From contig NZ_CP095553.1 of assembly GCF_023078355.1 (NCBI RefSeq), forward strand, positions 49,583 through 113,582: a stretch of DNA of 64,000 nt, in the 5' to 3' direction. Origin of the DNA: Gordonia hongkongensis. Its GTDB lineage: Bacteria; Actinomycetota; Actinomycetes; Mycobacteriales; Mycobacteriaceae. Shown in pieces: positions 34,236 to 42,305 of the stretch (its first letter is position 1; every line of letters starts with the position of its first letter). The notes below the pieces were generated by a model. That model was not told where the DNA came from and searched no databases. It saw only the letters and a list, made by a program, of their open reading frames with translations. The position numbers were made by a program, and so were the translations under genes.

Positions 34236-34759
34236 GTGTGCGACCCCTCCTGGTCGATCAGCGTGAATACCACTTCGACGACGGACAGGCGCTGCGCTCT
34301 CGACAGCTCGAGCATGCCCAGACATCTGTCTATCCATGCCCCGTCGGCGACGAGTCTGGCCGCGACGATCTGGGGATCGTCGGTTTCTCCGAACCACGGA
34401 TTCATGCGCTGCGCCCACCGCGCGGACAGTTTGTCGCGCAGGCGAGGCTCTGCCAGCAGTGCGAGATCAGCGGGATCCATATCGCCCAGGAGGGTGTATT
34501 CGACGTACGCGCGCAGCCTGTCCGCGGCGCTCGCTTGCTCTCCCGCTCGATGTGTCAGCTCGCGAATCCACCTGTCCAGCAGGTGATCGAGGACCGCGAC
34601 CGTCAACACCTCCTTGGTGGCAAAGTGGTGCACCACCCCCGGCTTGGTCAGACCAGCCGGCCGCGCCACCGCATCAATGGTCAACGCGTCACCGCGCCGC
34701 AACACCGCCAGCGCCGCATCCAGTATCTCCGGTTTCGTGGCCACCCCGGACCCTACCAT
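34232..34759 (-). CDS. TetR-family repressor of the SMR operon
   Basis: 175 residues. N-terminal HTH: EILDAALAVLRRGDALTIDA, VARPAGLTKPGVVHHFATKE, the TetR pattern ending in the V/LYxxFxxKE-like helix. The C-terminal ligand-binding part is helical (LDHLLDRWIRELTHRAGEQA). The ATG at 34759 lies inside a perfect 22-bp palindrome, so the protein probably represses its own operon; a TTG at 34780 is an alternative start. Overlap with the first SMR gene places it as the operon's regulator, presumably released by an SMR substrate. Confidence 0.9.
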   Translation of the reverse strand: MVGSGVATKPEILDAALAVLRRGDALTIDAVARPAGLTKPGVVHHFATKEVLTVAVLDHLLDRWIRELTHRAGEQASAADRLRAYVEYTLLGDMDPADLALLAEPRLRDKLSARWAQRMNPWFGETDDPQIVAARLVADGAWIDRCLGMLELSRAQRLSVVEVVFTLIDQEGSHT

Positions 34760-34772
34760 ACGTATGGTAGGG
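34751..34772. promoter_or_regulatory. Perfect 22-bp palindrome, probable TetR operator
   Basis: CCCTACCATAC-GTATGGTAGGG is fully self-complementary. It covers the tetR start codon and lies 56 bases before the divergent MerB-like gene, so one operator could control both directions. Length and symmetry suit a TetR dimer. Confidence 0.8.
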
Positions 34773-34828
34773 TTTTGCAAGAGCGGCCGACCAGATCCCC
34801 GCCGCGCTCACAGTAAAGGCGATCACTT

Positions 34829-35479
34829 ATGACGATGACCCCGGCACAGAAGGCGAAGTACCACGATGTTGATCAGGCGCTACTGCGGAAGTGGCGCACA
34901 CCTGCCGGTCAGGAACTCATTCGCGAGGGCGCCAAGATCGCAAACTACCTGATGGAACACGGCCCTCTGCCGACGGCGGTGGCCGACGATATGCTGCCCG
35001 AGGCCGACCGGGACACGGGCATGATCCGCTACTTCGAGGACCGTGACTACCACCTCGAAACCAACGCTGCCGGCGACATCGTGGGTGCGGGGATCTCCCT
35101 GATCTGCGATGAGCGTTCGGCGGTGCACATCTCCGAGATCTACGGTCGCCGGTTCTACAACTGGTGCGTCTGCGACATCGTGATGTTTCCGATCATCCTG
35201 GGCACCTTCGCGCCATCGTCGACTGTCTGTCCGGCATCGGGAGACACCATCACCTTCACCGTCATCCCGACCGGGTTCGATGACCTCTCCCATCCCGAGG
35301 CGTGGTTCACCCTCGCTCCCGCCCACGGCGGAGATATCCGCGTCATCTACTGCAACCGCGTTAACATCTACGCCGACCGAGAGAAAGCAGAGGCCGCAGC
35401 CGCAGCCGATCCTGACGTAGCATGCGCACCGATCGCCGAACTCTGGACCGGAACAAAAGCACTCGCAGACATGTTCTGA
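34829..35479 (+). CDS. MerB-like (organomercurial lyase family) protein
   Basis: 216 residues from ATG 34829 behind AAAGG, close to the 212 of MerB. The C-terminal domain reads FYNWCVCDIVMFPIILG, VCPASGDTITFTVIP and DIRVIYCNRVNIYADREKA. These align with the MerB core. C113 and D116 (CxxD) and C175 match MerB C96, D99 and C159 in identity and spacing, so the catalytic set for protonolysis of carbon-mercury bonds looks complete. No merA, merR or merT is present here; it is divergent from tetR-SMR. It may act on organomercury or on another organometal. Confidence 0.78.
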   Translation: MTMTPAQKAKYHDVDQALLRKWRTPAGQELIREGAKIANYLMEHGPLPTAVADDMLPEADRDTGMIRYFEDRDYHLETNAAGDIVGAGISLICDERSAVHISEIYGRRFYNWCVCDIVMFPIILGTFAPSSTVCPASGDTITFTVIPTGFDDLSHPEAWFTLAPAHGGDIRVIYCNRVNIYADREKAEAAAAADPDVACAPIAELWTGTKALADMF

Positions 35480-35675
35480 CGCGAAGACTGTCGTCGCCCG
35501 AAATATTAGCCAGGGCAATACGTCTGGACTTCTCAGCGCCAACGTCGAAATGGGTTGCTGAGTAACAACCAATCTGGGAGTCCGACCTCGGTACTTCCAG
35601 ATTGGCCAGGCAACAAGCCTCATATCAATGTCATCGGTCTCAACTGGGCGCTAGTGCGTGAGCGTGAGTGTGATG

Positions 35676-35685
35676 TATCCGACCG
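35676..35685. repeat. Left copy of target-site duplication of the IS256-family element
   Basis: TATCCGACCG, identical to 37119-37128; IS256-family elements make duplications of 8-9 bp, so one base may belong to the end. Confidence 0.75.
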
Positions 35686-37118
35686 GGTCAAGCCCCGAGT
35701 AGTGGTGTAACTCGTTTCTGATCCTTCGGGGGGTCAGGCGGGTAGTTGCATCAGTGGATCGGTGGTCGCCTCCGTCGGTGTTGGGGTGTCGGTGGTCAGG
35801 GTAAGTCGGCAGCGGCTGAGGACTTCGAGTCCGAGATAGCGGCGGCCTTCGGCCCATTCGTCGGTCTGTTCGGCCAGGACGGCGCCGATGAGGCGGATGA
35901 TTGCGTCGCGGTTGGGGAAGATGCCCACAACGTCGGTGCGGCGGCGGATCTCGCGGTTGAGCCGTTCGGTGGGGTTGTTAGACCAGATCTGGCGCCACAC
36001 GTCGTCGGGGAACCCGGTGAAGGCGAGCAGGTCCTCGCGGGCGTCGCCGAGGTGGTCGGCGACCTCGGGCAATCGGCCGTCGGTGTATTCGAGGAGCCGG
36101 TCGAACTGCTCGTGCACCGCGGTGGCGGTGGGCTGGTCATACACGCTGTGCAGCATCGCTTTTACCGCCGGCCACATGGACTTGGGGCACACTGCCATGA
36201 GGTTGGCGGCGTAGTGGGTGCGGCAGCGCTGCCATACCGCGCCGGGCAGGTTCGCTGCGATCGCCTCGATGAGCCCGGCATGAGCATCGGAGGTCACCAA
36301 GCGCACCCCGCCCAGGCCGCGGGCCACCAGGTCGGCGAAGAAGGTGTTCCACGATGCCTTGGTCTCACTGGTGGCCACCTGCATGCCCAACACCTCGCGG
36401 TGGCCGTCGCCATTGACGCCGGTCGCCAGCAGCACGACGGCCTTGACGACCTGCTTGTTCTCACGAACTTTGATCGTCAACGCGTCGGCGGTGACGAAGG
36501 TGAACGGTCCGGCTTCGTCGAGGCGGCGGTGCCGGAATGCGGCGACCTGCTCGTCGAGGTCTTCGGCCATGCGTGAGACCTGCGACTTCGACAGTGAGTC
36601 GATGCCGAGTGTCTTGACCAGTTTGTCCATCCGGCGGGTCGATACACCGGCCAGGTAGCAGTCGGCCACGACGGTGATCAGCGCTGACTCGGCCCGCTTG
36701 CGACGTTCGAGGAGCCACTCGGGAAAGTAGCTGCCCGAGCGTAGCTTCGGAATGGCGACGTCGACGGTGCCGACCCGGGTGTCGAGGGGGCGGTGACGGT
36801 AGCCGTTGCGGCGGTTGGTGCGTTCGGCAGATCGTGCGTTCCATTCGGCACCGCACACGGCGTCGGCATCCGCCGAGAGCAGGGCGTTGATCATAGTCTG
36901 TAGCAGTTCGCGCATCAGATCCGGTGACGCGTCTGCGAGGGCTTGGCCGAGTAGGCCGGCAGGGTCGACAATATGGGGTGCGGTCATCGCGATGACTCCT
37001 CGAGGATTCTGTGGAAGCTTGACTCGAAGGATCACGCGGTGGCCGCTTTGCATCGGTCAACAACACAGCGTCAGACACGATCTCGGCCACCGAGTTACAC
37101 CACTCTATGGGGCACTAC
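35686..37118. mobile_element. IS256-family insertion sequence, about 1.43 kb, nested in the transposon
   Basis: Imperfect terminal inverted repeats share GCCCC, then AGTGGTGTAACTCG (left inward from about 35692, right inward from about 37112). The copy is flanked by TATCCGACC(G) at 35676-35685 and 37119-37128. A complete transposase gene fills it. It inserted within the cargo region between the MerB-like gene and the right transposon end without breaking a recognised gene. Confidence 0.85.
35734..36987 (-). CDS. IS256-family transposase
   Basis: 417 residues from ATG 36987 behind GAGGAG. Mutator-type features are NRRNGYRHRPLDTRVGTVDV, AIPKLRSGSYFPEWLLERRK, the DDE-bearing FVTADALTIKV and LVTSDAHAGLIEAI segments, CRTHYAANLMA (CxxH), and IWSNNPTERLNREIRRRTDV near the C-terminus. 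No frameshift or truncation. Supplies transposition for the surrounding element only. Confidence 0.95.
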   Translation of the reverse strand: MTAPHIVDPAGLLGQALADASPDLMRELLQTMINALLSADADAVCGAEWNARSAERTNRRNGYRHRPLDTRVGTVDVAIPKLRSGSYFPEWLLERRKRAESALITVVADCYLAGVSTRRMDKLVKTLGIDSLSKSQVSRMAEDLDEQVAAFRHRRLDEAGPFTFVTADALTIKVRENKQVVKAVVLLATGVNGDGHREVLGMQVATSETKASWNTFFADLVARGLGGVRLVTSDAHAGLIEAIAANLPGAVWQRCRTHYAANLMAVCPKSMWPAVKAMLHSVYDQPTATAVHEQFDRLLEYTDGRLPEVADHLGDAREDLLAFTGFPDDVWRQIWSNNPTERLNREIRRRTDVVGIFPNRDAIIRLIGAVLAEQTDEWAEGRRYLGLEVLSRCRLTLTTDTPTPTEATTDPLMQLPA

Positions 37119-37128
37119 TATCCGACCG
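37119..37128. repeat. Right copy of target-site duplication of the IS256-family element
   Basis: TATCCGACCG, identical to 35676-35685. Confidence 0.75.
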
Positions 37129-37450
37129 CCGGTCGGTCAGACTCTCAGGAGATCCCGAAAGCTGCCGAGACTCATCCCCCGAGGCCAGGCGGAAGTGATG
37201 AACGCGAGCCACACTCGACGGCCGAATCGTCATAGGTACTGGTACTCGCCAGCGTGCGCTCCAGAGTCAGCAGGCCTGACGCAATCGTAGAACCGCACCT
37301 CCGATGCCAAGCCACGCGAGTGCGTTCGGCCAACTCGGAGGAAACGCGGCACGACACCCCGACTGTCACCCATCCGTGCAAACGTCCCACGGTTAGCCCT
37401 CTGACTAGCGCCGCCACAAGGCGAAGTGTCACCACCTACACCCCCAACAC
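37129..37450. other. Gene-free right arm of the IS481-type transposon
   Basis: No convincing open frame, RNA or repeat in these 322 bases between the IS256 element and the right terminal repeat. It may be remnant cargo, as no part matches a gene I recognise. Confidence 0.4.
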
Positions 37451-37501
37451 TGTCACCGATGTCTTGATGTAGAACTGTCACCGATGTCCTGCGAGATGAC
37501 A

Positions 37502-37516
37502 GGCGGACGCTGCGGG
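37502..37516. repeat. Right copy of 15-bp target-site duplication of the IS481-type transposon
   Basis: GGCGGACGCTGCGGG, identical to 32013-32027. Confidence 0.85.
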
Positions 37517-37803
37517 TGTTCGACCCGCCGCGCCCGGTATGGGTCGACATGACCGCGACGGGCATGGCCGGCGGGTTCACCCCTGTCAACATTGTGCCGC
37601 TGCGGGTCCGGACCGGCGGCGCGCGCCTCGAGCAACGCATGCAGGGCTGGCAGCACGCCTGGCTTCAGACCAGCCAGGGCAGATGGTGGGCAGTGGTATC
37701 GGTGCGCGTGTCCAGCGCCAACGAGCAATCGCACGCCTCGATCCCCGCTGACGGTCGCCGCCGGCGCGATCCGCCCCGCAGAACAGTCGACGACGAGGGA
37801 TGA
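37516..37803 (+). CDS. Hypothetical protein, 95 aa, 5' region hit by the transposon
   Basis: The frame opens at a GTG that uses the last base of the target duplication and reads VFDPPRPVWVDMTATGMAGG, FTPVNIVPLRVRTGGARLEQ, then a basic tail. Across the transposon the same frame continues only about ten codons to a stop, so the original start may be this GTG or a nearby codon; the promoter and ribosome site were separated by the insertion. Followed after 3 bases by the next small gene. No family recognised. Confidence 0.45.
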   Translation: MFDPPRPVWVDMTATGMAGGFTPVNIVPLRVRTGGARLEQRMQGWQHAWLQTSQGRWWAVVSVRVSSANEQSHASIPADGRRRRDPPRRTVDDEG

Positions 37804-37806
37804 GCC

Positions 37807-38019
37807 ATGACCGAGAACATCGAATCTGCCGGCGGGATCAGCGACCGCCGAGCGCCGAAGCGTAGTCGTGTGGACATCACCGACCTCACTCTCATCGTTC
37901 GCCCGCCCGGCCGGCCAGCGCAGATTCGCGCATTCACCGACGCTGAGCGCGTAGAAGCTACGGCATACGCAAGCGAAACCGACGCCCACGTCGAGGTCCT
38001 CAGGGGGGCTACGACTTAG
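37807..38019 (+). CDS. Hypothetical protein, 70 aa
   Basis: ATG 37807 is 3 bases after the preceding stop (GATGAGCC spacing). Contains KRSRVDITDLTLIVRPPGRP and DAERVEATAYASETDAHVEV, a mixed small domain with no signal or membrane segment. No family recognised. Confidence 0.5.
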   Translation: MTENIESAGGISDRRAPKRSRVDITDLTLIVRPPGRPAQIRAFTDAERVEATAYASETDAHVEVLRGATT

Positions 38020-38133
38020 CCGTGTCAGTGGATCGCGACGTGGCAGTTTCGGGGACTTAGCTGTGGGGTCGCCTCCGTGCGGCCGTCATCGGGGTCGATC
38101 CGGTGCCCTGTCACAGATTTCCGCGCATCTGTG

Positions 38134-38457
38134 TCACCACTCGTCGGGGTCGTCGGGGCATCGTGAGCCGAAGAGTCGGAACATCGCGAGTGGGAGCTGG
38201 GTGTCGGGGTGTTCGTTGGTGGTGATGTGTCGGGTGGTCAGGAGTGCGACTACGCGTGGTGGGAGGTCGAGTTTGTGGGCGATCTGTGTGGTGGTGAGGC
38301 CGCGCCGGGCGAGTTGGTGGACCTCGTGGATGCGGTGGATGTAGGGCGTGGCGGGGTCGATGCGGGCGCGCAGTGCGCGTGCTCCGGCGGTGCCTAGGGA
38401 GGATTGTTCGAGGAGTTGGGCGAACTCGTTGGCGGTGTGGTCGTCGTTGGTGGTCAT
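38134..38457 (-). CDS. HTH-containing small protein coupled to the sigma-like gene
   Basis: 107 residues. The central segment VHQLARRGLTTTQIAHKLDL plus PPRVVALLTTRHI is a helix-turn-helix of the sigma region 4/resolvase type. Its ATG overlaps the stop of the upstream sigma-like gene by four bases (ATGA), so both are made together. Could be a DNA-binding partner or anti-sigma-like factor; nothing in the sequence decides. Confidence 0.6.
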   Translation of the reverse strand: MTTNDDHTANEFAQLLEQSSLGTAGARALRARIDPATPYIHRIHEVHQLARRGLTTTQIAHKLDLPPRVVALLTTRHITTNEHPDTQLPLAMFRLFGSRCPDDPDEW

Positions 38458-39368
38458 GTCGTGGTGCCTCCTTGTTGCCAGGTGCGCCGGCGGTCGCGAT
38501 GTTGCTTGCGTAGGCGGTAGAGCCTGCCTTCAACGGCGCGTCGCGAGGAGAGGTTGCAGATCTCGGCGATTTCGTCCTGGTCGTATCCGTTGTCGGCGAG
38601 CCAGACGATGGTCCGGTCGGTCTCGCTGAGGGTGTTCATCTCGCGTGCGAGGGTGTCGGTGTCGACGATGCTGGCGGGGTTGCCGATCGATGTGGCCAGG
38701 CGGTGGTGTGAGGTGTTGGGGTCCAGATTGTCGGGCGGGTACCCGCGGTCGATGGTCCAGCGTTTCCACTCGGTCTGGAACCGTCGGTACTCGCTGGCGA
38801 AAGCCAGGACGCAGGCACCCATGAAGTAGGTGGTGATCGCCGCGCCGCCATCGGGTTTCCATCCGCGGCCTTTGAGTGCCTGCGCGCGGAAGAGGAGAAC
38901 GGCTCGCATGACCACCATCTGCGCGACTTCCTCGGCGGTGTCGGAGTTGCGGTCGCGGAGCTGTTCGCGTTCGGTGTCGGTGGGGGACACCCCTCGGCCC
39001 TTGTTCGCGGAGAGGGCGAAGATGTGCCCTGAGCGCAGCCATGCGGTGGTCACGGCCAGCCCGTAGCGGGACAGCTCGTTGCTCAGCAGGTCCCAGTTGC
39101 GGCCGACGAACCCTGAGGCGTGGACCGCGGAGAACATGTGTGCGTCCTTGGCGTGGCGTAGGAGCAGTTCGCGAGACTCGTCGACGTCGGCGTGGTCGCG
39201 CGCGTGCACTCCCTCGGTGATGTCGTCTTCGGTGAGCTGGGGTAGCGCCTGGTCTGCTTGCTCGTCGATCGCCGAGGCCGTGAGGTCTGTGTCCTCGGGT
39301 GGGTGGGCAGCGTCGTTGCAGGCACGTGCGGGTTGTAGGTCGAACTCGTGGTCGGTGTCAGAGTCCAC
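38454..39368 (-). CDS. Sigma-70-like transcription factor, 304 aa
   Basis: GTG 39368 follows GGAGGTG. The first 90 residues are acidic. The middle (VGRNWDLLSNELSRYGLAVT, then AAITTYFMGACVLAFASEYR) has the helical organisation of sigma region 2. The C-terminus, LSETDRTIVWLADNGYDQDE then IAEICNLSSRRAVEGRLYRL, is a good region 4 HTH. It is coupled to the HTH gene at 38134. Likely directs expression of a subset of element genes. Assignment from the region 4 match and domain order; region 2 is divergent. Confidence 0.65.
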   Translation of the reverse strand: MDSDTDHEFDLQPARACNDAAHPPEDTDLTASAIDEQADQALPQLTEDDITEGVHARDHADVDESRELLLRHAKDAHMFSAVHASGFVGRNWDLLSNELSRYGLAVTTAWLRSGHIFALSANKGRGVSPTDTEREQLRDRNSDTAEEVAQMVVMRAVLLFRAQALKGRGWKPDGGAAITTYFMGACVLAFASEYRRFQTEWKRWTIDRGYPPDNLDPNTSHHRLATSIGNPASIVDTDTLAREMNTLSETDRTIVWLADNGYDQDEIAEICNLSSRRAVEGRLYRLRKQHRDRRRTWQQGGTTT

Positions 39369-39662
39369 CCCGCACTCACCTCCATCCGGTTTCGTCGTCG
39401 TCGTTGTTCCGAGCCCTCTGTTCCAGAAGGTCCCGGTTGCGCTTTTCGATCTCAACCCCCTCCGCAAGCTCCGGGGGCGTCGATCAAAAAACGCAATCGC
39501 CACCTTCTATGTCGGGGCGTGGATGCCAACCCACGGATTTTCTCAAATTTCTTTTCGGCCCGCTTTACCTGCGCAAATGCGTGGGTTGATGGGGCCGCGA
39601 TGACCTAGCAGCCCGTACAGGGGGCTGCGGCCCCGATACGACGTTGAGGAGGATCACCACCG

Positions 39663-39863
39663 ATGACACAGTCTGAACACCCGTCGACCGAGCCGACGCT
39701 GCTGACCGTGCGTGCCACCGTGATCATCTTGGTCGCGGTACTCATCGGCGCCGCGGCGGGCGGCTTGACCTACCTGAGTTCCCGCGACCCGGCTGCGGCT
39801 GTCCTGGCCGGCGGCGCCGCGTTCGGCGCGTCACTGATCGCACTGAACAAGGTCATCCGGTGA
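39663..39863 (+). CDS. Small membrane protein, 66 aa
   Basis: ATG 39663 follows a strong GAGGAGGA. Two hydrophobic helices (VRATVIILVAVLIGAAAGGL and AAAVLAGGAAFGASLIALN) joined by a short loop, with a polar N-terminus. Such two-helix proteins occur widely on actinobacterial elements and have no assigned role. A perfect 35-base palindrome follows it. Confidence 0.65.
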   Translation: MTQSEHPSTEPTLLTVRATVIILVAVLIGAAAGGLTYLSSRDPAAAVLAGGAAFGASLIALNKVIR

Positions 39864-39892
39864 CGGGGCCGTCGCCTATGCGTGCTCCCTGT

Positions 39893-39927
39893 CCGGCCCG
39901 CACACTGCCGGGCAGTGTGCGGGCCGG
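39893..39927. terminator. Perfect 35-base palindrome, probable intrinsic terminator
   Basis: CCGGCCCGCACACTGCC pairs exactly with GGCAGTGTGCGGGCCGG around a single central G. It lies 30 bases after the small membrane gene and is followed by a G/T-rich tract, not a pure T run. Terminator or cruciform both fit. Confidence 0.65.
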
Positions 39928-39950
39928 GGTGTGTTTGTGGGGGTGAGGCT

Positions 39951-40700
39951 GTGAGCGATCATGGGTCGATGCGTGTGGGTGTCTACATCGATGGGTTCAA
40001 CCTGTACTACGGCAGCAAGTTCCAATGCGTCGGGACGCCGACGGGGTGGCGGTGGCTGGACCTGCGTGCGTTGTCAGCGGCGGTGATTGCTGCGCGGTCG
40101 GGGTGGGATGACCCGATGGTGGAGCGGGTGGTCTACTGCACGGCCCGCATCAGTGGCCGTGACAATGCGGTTGGAGCCCAGGAGCAGGAGATCTATCTGC
40201 GGGCGCTGGTGGCGTCGGGAGCGGTGGATGTGATCGAGCACGGCAACTACGTCTCGCGTACCGCGGTGGCGCCGTTGGCGACCAAGGACCGGAAGGGCCG
40301 GCCGGTGGTGGCCCGCCCGGGGTGGCCGGTGATGATCAAGAACGGTCAGGGCGGTGATGAGCCGGATGCCCAGTTCTTCGTCTCGGTGGCCCGCCGGGAG
40401 GAGAAAGGCTCTGATGTCAACGTGGCATCGCATTTGCTCATTGATGTGATGAGCGGTGCGGTTGATGCGGTGGTGGTGATCAGCAACGACAGCGACCTGA
40501 AGTTCCCGATCGCCCATGTCCGCGGTCTGGTACCGGTTGGTCTGGTCAACCCGACGAAGAACTACACCGCCGGCGGTCTGAGCGGCGCCCCGGCCGACGG
40601 CGTGGGTAATCACTGGTGGTACCAACTCCAGCCGGCCGATCTATTCGCCGCCCAGCTGCCCGACCCGGTCGGGACAATTCGCAAACCCGCTCCGTGGTGA
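39951..40700 (+). CDS. NYN-domain (PIN-like) nuclease
   Basis: 249 residues from GTG 39951 behind GGGTGAGG; ATG 39969 is possible. Begins [15 protein letters not shown], with the first catalytic Asp in YIDGFN, then [30 protein letters not shown] (second acid) and [20 protein letters not shown] (third, NDSD). This is the NYN/LabA-like branch of PIN nucleases, which cut RNA. It stands alone, followed by a terminator. Plausible roles are RNA processing or abortive defence. Confidence 0.85.
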   Translation: MSDHGSMRVGVYIDGFNLYYGSKFQCVGTPTGWRWLDLRALSAAVIAARSGWDDPMVERVVYCTARISGRDNAVGAQEQEIYLRALVASGAVDVIEHGNYVSRTAVAPLATKDRKGRPVVARPGWPVMIKNGQGGDEPDAQFFVSVARREEKGSDVNVASHLLIDVMSGAVDAVVVISNDSDLKFPIAHVRGLVPVGLVNPTKNYTAGGLSGAPADGVGNHWWYQLQPADLFAAQLPDPVGTIRKPAPW

Positions 40701-40783
40701 GACCGGACGAAGGAATTGCCGCCCCTCGAGGCTGCGTAAACTTGCGCAACCTGACGAGTCTGGGGCACAATATCGCCATACCG

Positions 40784-40813
40784 CCCGTCCCCTCTGGGGG
40801 CGGGTTTACTTTT
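40784..40813 (+). terminator. Rho-independent terminator
   Basis: CCCG-T-CCCC pairs with GGGG-CGGG around a TCTG loop, followed directly by TTTACTTTT. It lies 84 bases after the NYN gene. Confidence 0.8.
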
Positions 40814-40981
40814 GCCCAGAGGGCGATCCGGTGTACGGACATTGTGCGAGTCCTGGGGTGCAGCGCCGCCGGGAAGAGCGCGCGGCCGCGGGGTCAGGCT
40901 CCCGCGATAGTCGTTGATGGGCCTGCGGCCTGGCGTCCAACACGAGCACGGCACCATCGGCTCGGTGCGGTGAGCAGCTGG

Positions 40982-42096
40982 TCAGTCCTCGTCAGGGTGT
41001 GCCGCGGCGATCGCGGCTTTGAGCGAGTCGAACATGTCGATCCGCTCGACTGGTAGTTCGGTGGCATCGCCCTCGAATACGGTTCCGTAGCCCTCGGCGG
41101 TCACGGTGTAGGTCACGGTGACCGACTCGCGGTCTGGGTCGTCCACGATTACGACGACATCGTCGTATTCCTGGCGCGCTGGGGGGTGGGGCCGAAGCCT
41201 GGGAAGGTTGATTGTGACTTCCAGATCACCGGACTCGTTGTGTCGCCAGTCGACTGGATCACCTCGACGTCGGTCAGAAACAACTCTTCGCAGTTGGTGA
41301 CGGTGAAGTGGACCGCTGGCCAGGCGATGCGGGCGAGATAGTCCTGGCAGGAGGGCCAACGGGCCGCCAGTCGTTCACGGAAGCGTGTCACCTTCGCGGC
41401 GAGCTGGTCGGTGCTGAGCACCGTGCGGTCCGGCTCCGAGTAACCCATCGCTGCGAAGGCACTGCGTGGCATGAAGGAACGGGGCTCGCTCGCGTGTTGT
41501 TTGTTCTTCTCGTTGCTTTCATGCACCTGTTTCTCGTGGATCTCGACGAGCGCGTCCCGCACCTCGTCGGCGCGATCGAAGGCGCGCGCGGTGCCCTGAA
41601 TCTCAACCGACACGAGGATCGGCCGGGGGCCTACTTTGATGTCCAGAAACTGTTCCCGGACCTGGGCCATGTGGGGGCGGTCGAGGATGGTTGTTAGCCG
41701 CTCCAGGTGGATCAGGTCGATGTCGATGCCGTCGCCGAGGAGGCCGAGATCTCTGCGTTCGGCCTGTCGCAGTTCTTGGTTCGTGACGAACACCAGGCCG
41801 GTCAGGTGTTCCTCCTTCTTCTTGGCCGAGGTGATGTCCGCGGAGAGCTTGGATGTGATGTCGGCGATCGTCTGCTGTCCCCGGGGGAAGTAGACCGCCA
41901 TGATCCATTTCTGGCCGTTCTTCTTGACGAGCGCATCGGCTCCACCGTCCGGACCGCCCAAGGGGTGCGAGGGATCGATGCTCTCGTAGCCCTCGGTATC
42001 CAAGACCAGCGCTGCCAGACGCTCGGACGGAGGCTGCCCAGTCGTCCACTCCCGCAGTCGGTGCCAAGTCTCGTCGGTGCGTGTCATGTGGATCAT
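40982..42096 (-). CDS. PD-(D/E)XK-like nuclease-domain protein with apparent frameshift
   Basis: From ATG 42096 (or 42087) the first frame reads LVLDTEGYESIDPSHPLGGP then DGGADALVKKNGQKWIMAVY, the DGGxD core of Mrr-like restriction endonuclease folds, although the usual final E/QxK is replaced. LTGLVFVTNQELRQAERRDL and IDLIHLERLTTILDRP follow, as in N-terminal effector modules of some antiviral proteins. Near 41251 the frame must shift: downstream sequence in another frame (DWRHNESGDLEVTINLPRL, DDVVVIVDDPDRESVTVTY, ending AAIAAAHPDED) looks coding. With one base added the protein is about 370 residues. Possible phage-defence effector. Confidence 0.6.
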
Positions 42097-42305
42097 GATG
42101 CTCTACCCCGGAGGCTGGGAAGTTCGCAGGTAATCATCTCCGTGCGAACGAATCTCCGCTGCGCTGCCGCTTAGGCGGGGCACGCATTCCCGCCGGTGTC
42201 GATCTTGACTGGCTCCCGGACTGGCGAGGCGACGACTTCCGCTGGACTCAGGGGCGTGCCCGCTGGATGGCCTCTCGGCGACAACGGCAACGTCCAGGTG
42301 ACGAG

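Larger units (their letters stand above)
32028..37501. mobile_element. 5.47-kb IS481-type transposon carrying an SMR efflux operon and a MerB-like gene
   Basis: The ends are inverted repeats of about 50 bases. Left (inward from 32028) starts TGTGATGTATCG then GGACATCGGTGACAGTTCT; right (inward from 37501) starts TGTCATCTCGCA then the same GGACATCGGTGACAGTTCT. Each end has a second copy of GACATCGGTGACA about 14 bases further in. The flanks are a perfect 15-bp duplication, GGCGGACGCTGCGGG. Cargo: one IS481-family transposase at the left end, tetR-SMR-SMR, a divergent MerB-like gene and a nested IS256-family element. The right part (37129-37450) has no gene. Confidence 0.85.

Noticed and set aside
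39079..39603. 174-codon rightward frame over the sigma-like gene start
   Set aside because: Antisense shadow; the leftward gene has a strong ribosome site and a region 4 HTH.
17295..40723. 15-bp match GAAGGAATTGCCGCC at 17295-17309 and 40709-40723
   Set aside because: About one or two exact 15-mers are expected by chance in 64 kb, and the flanks do not match.
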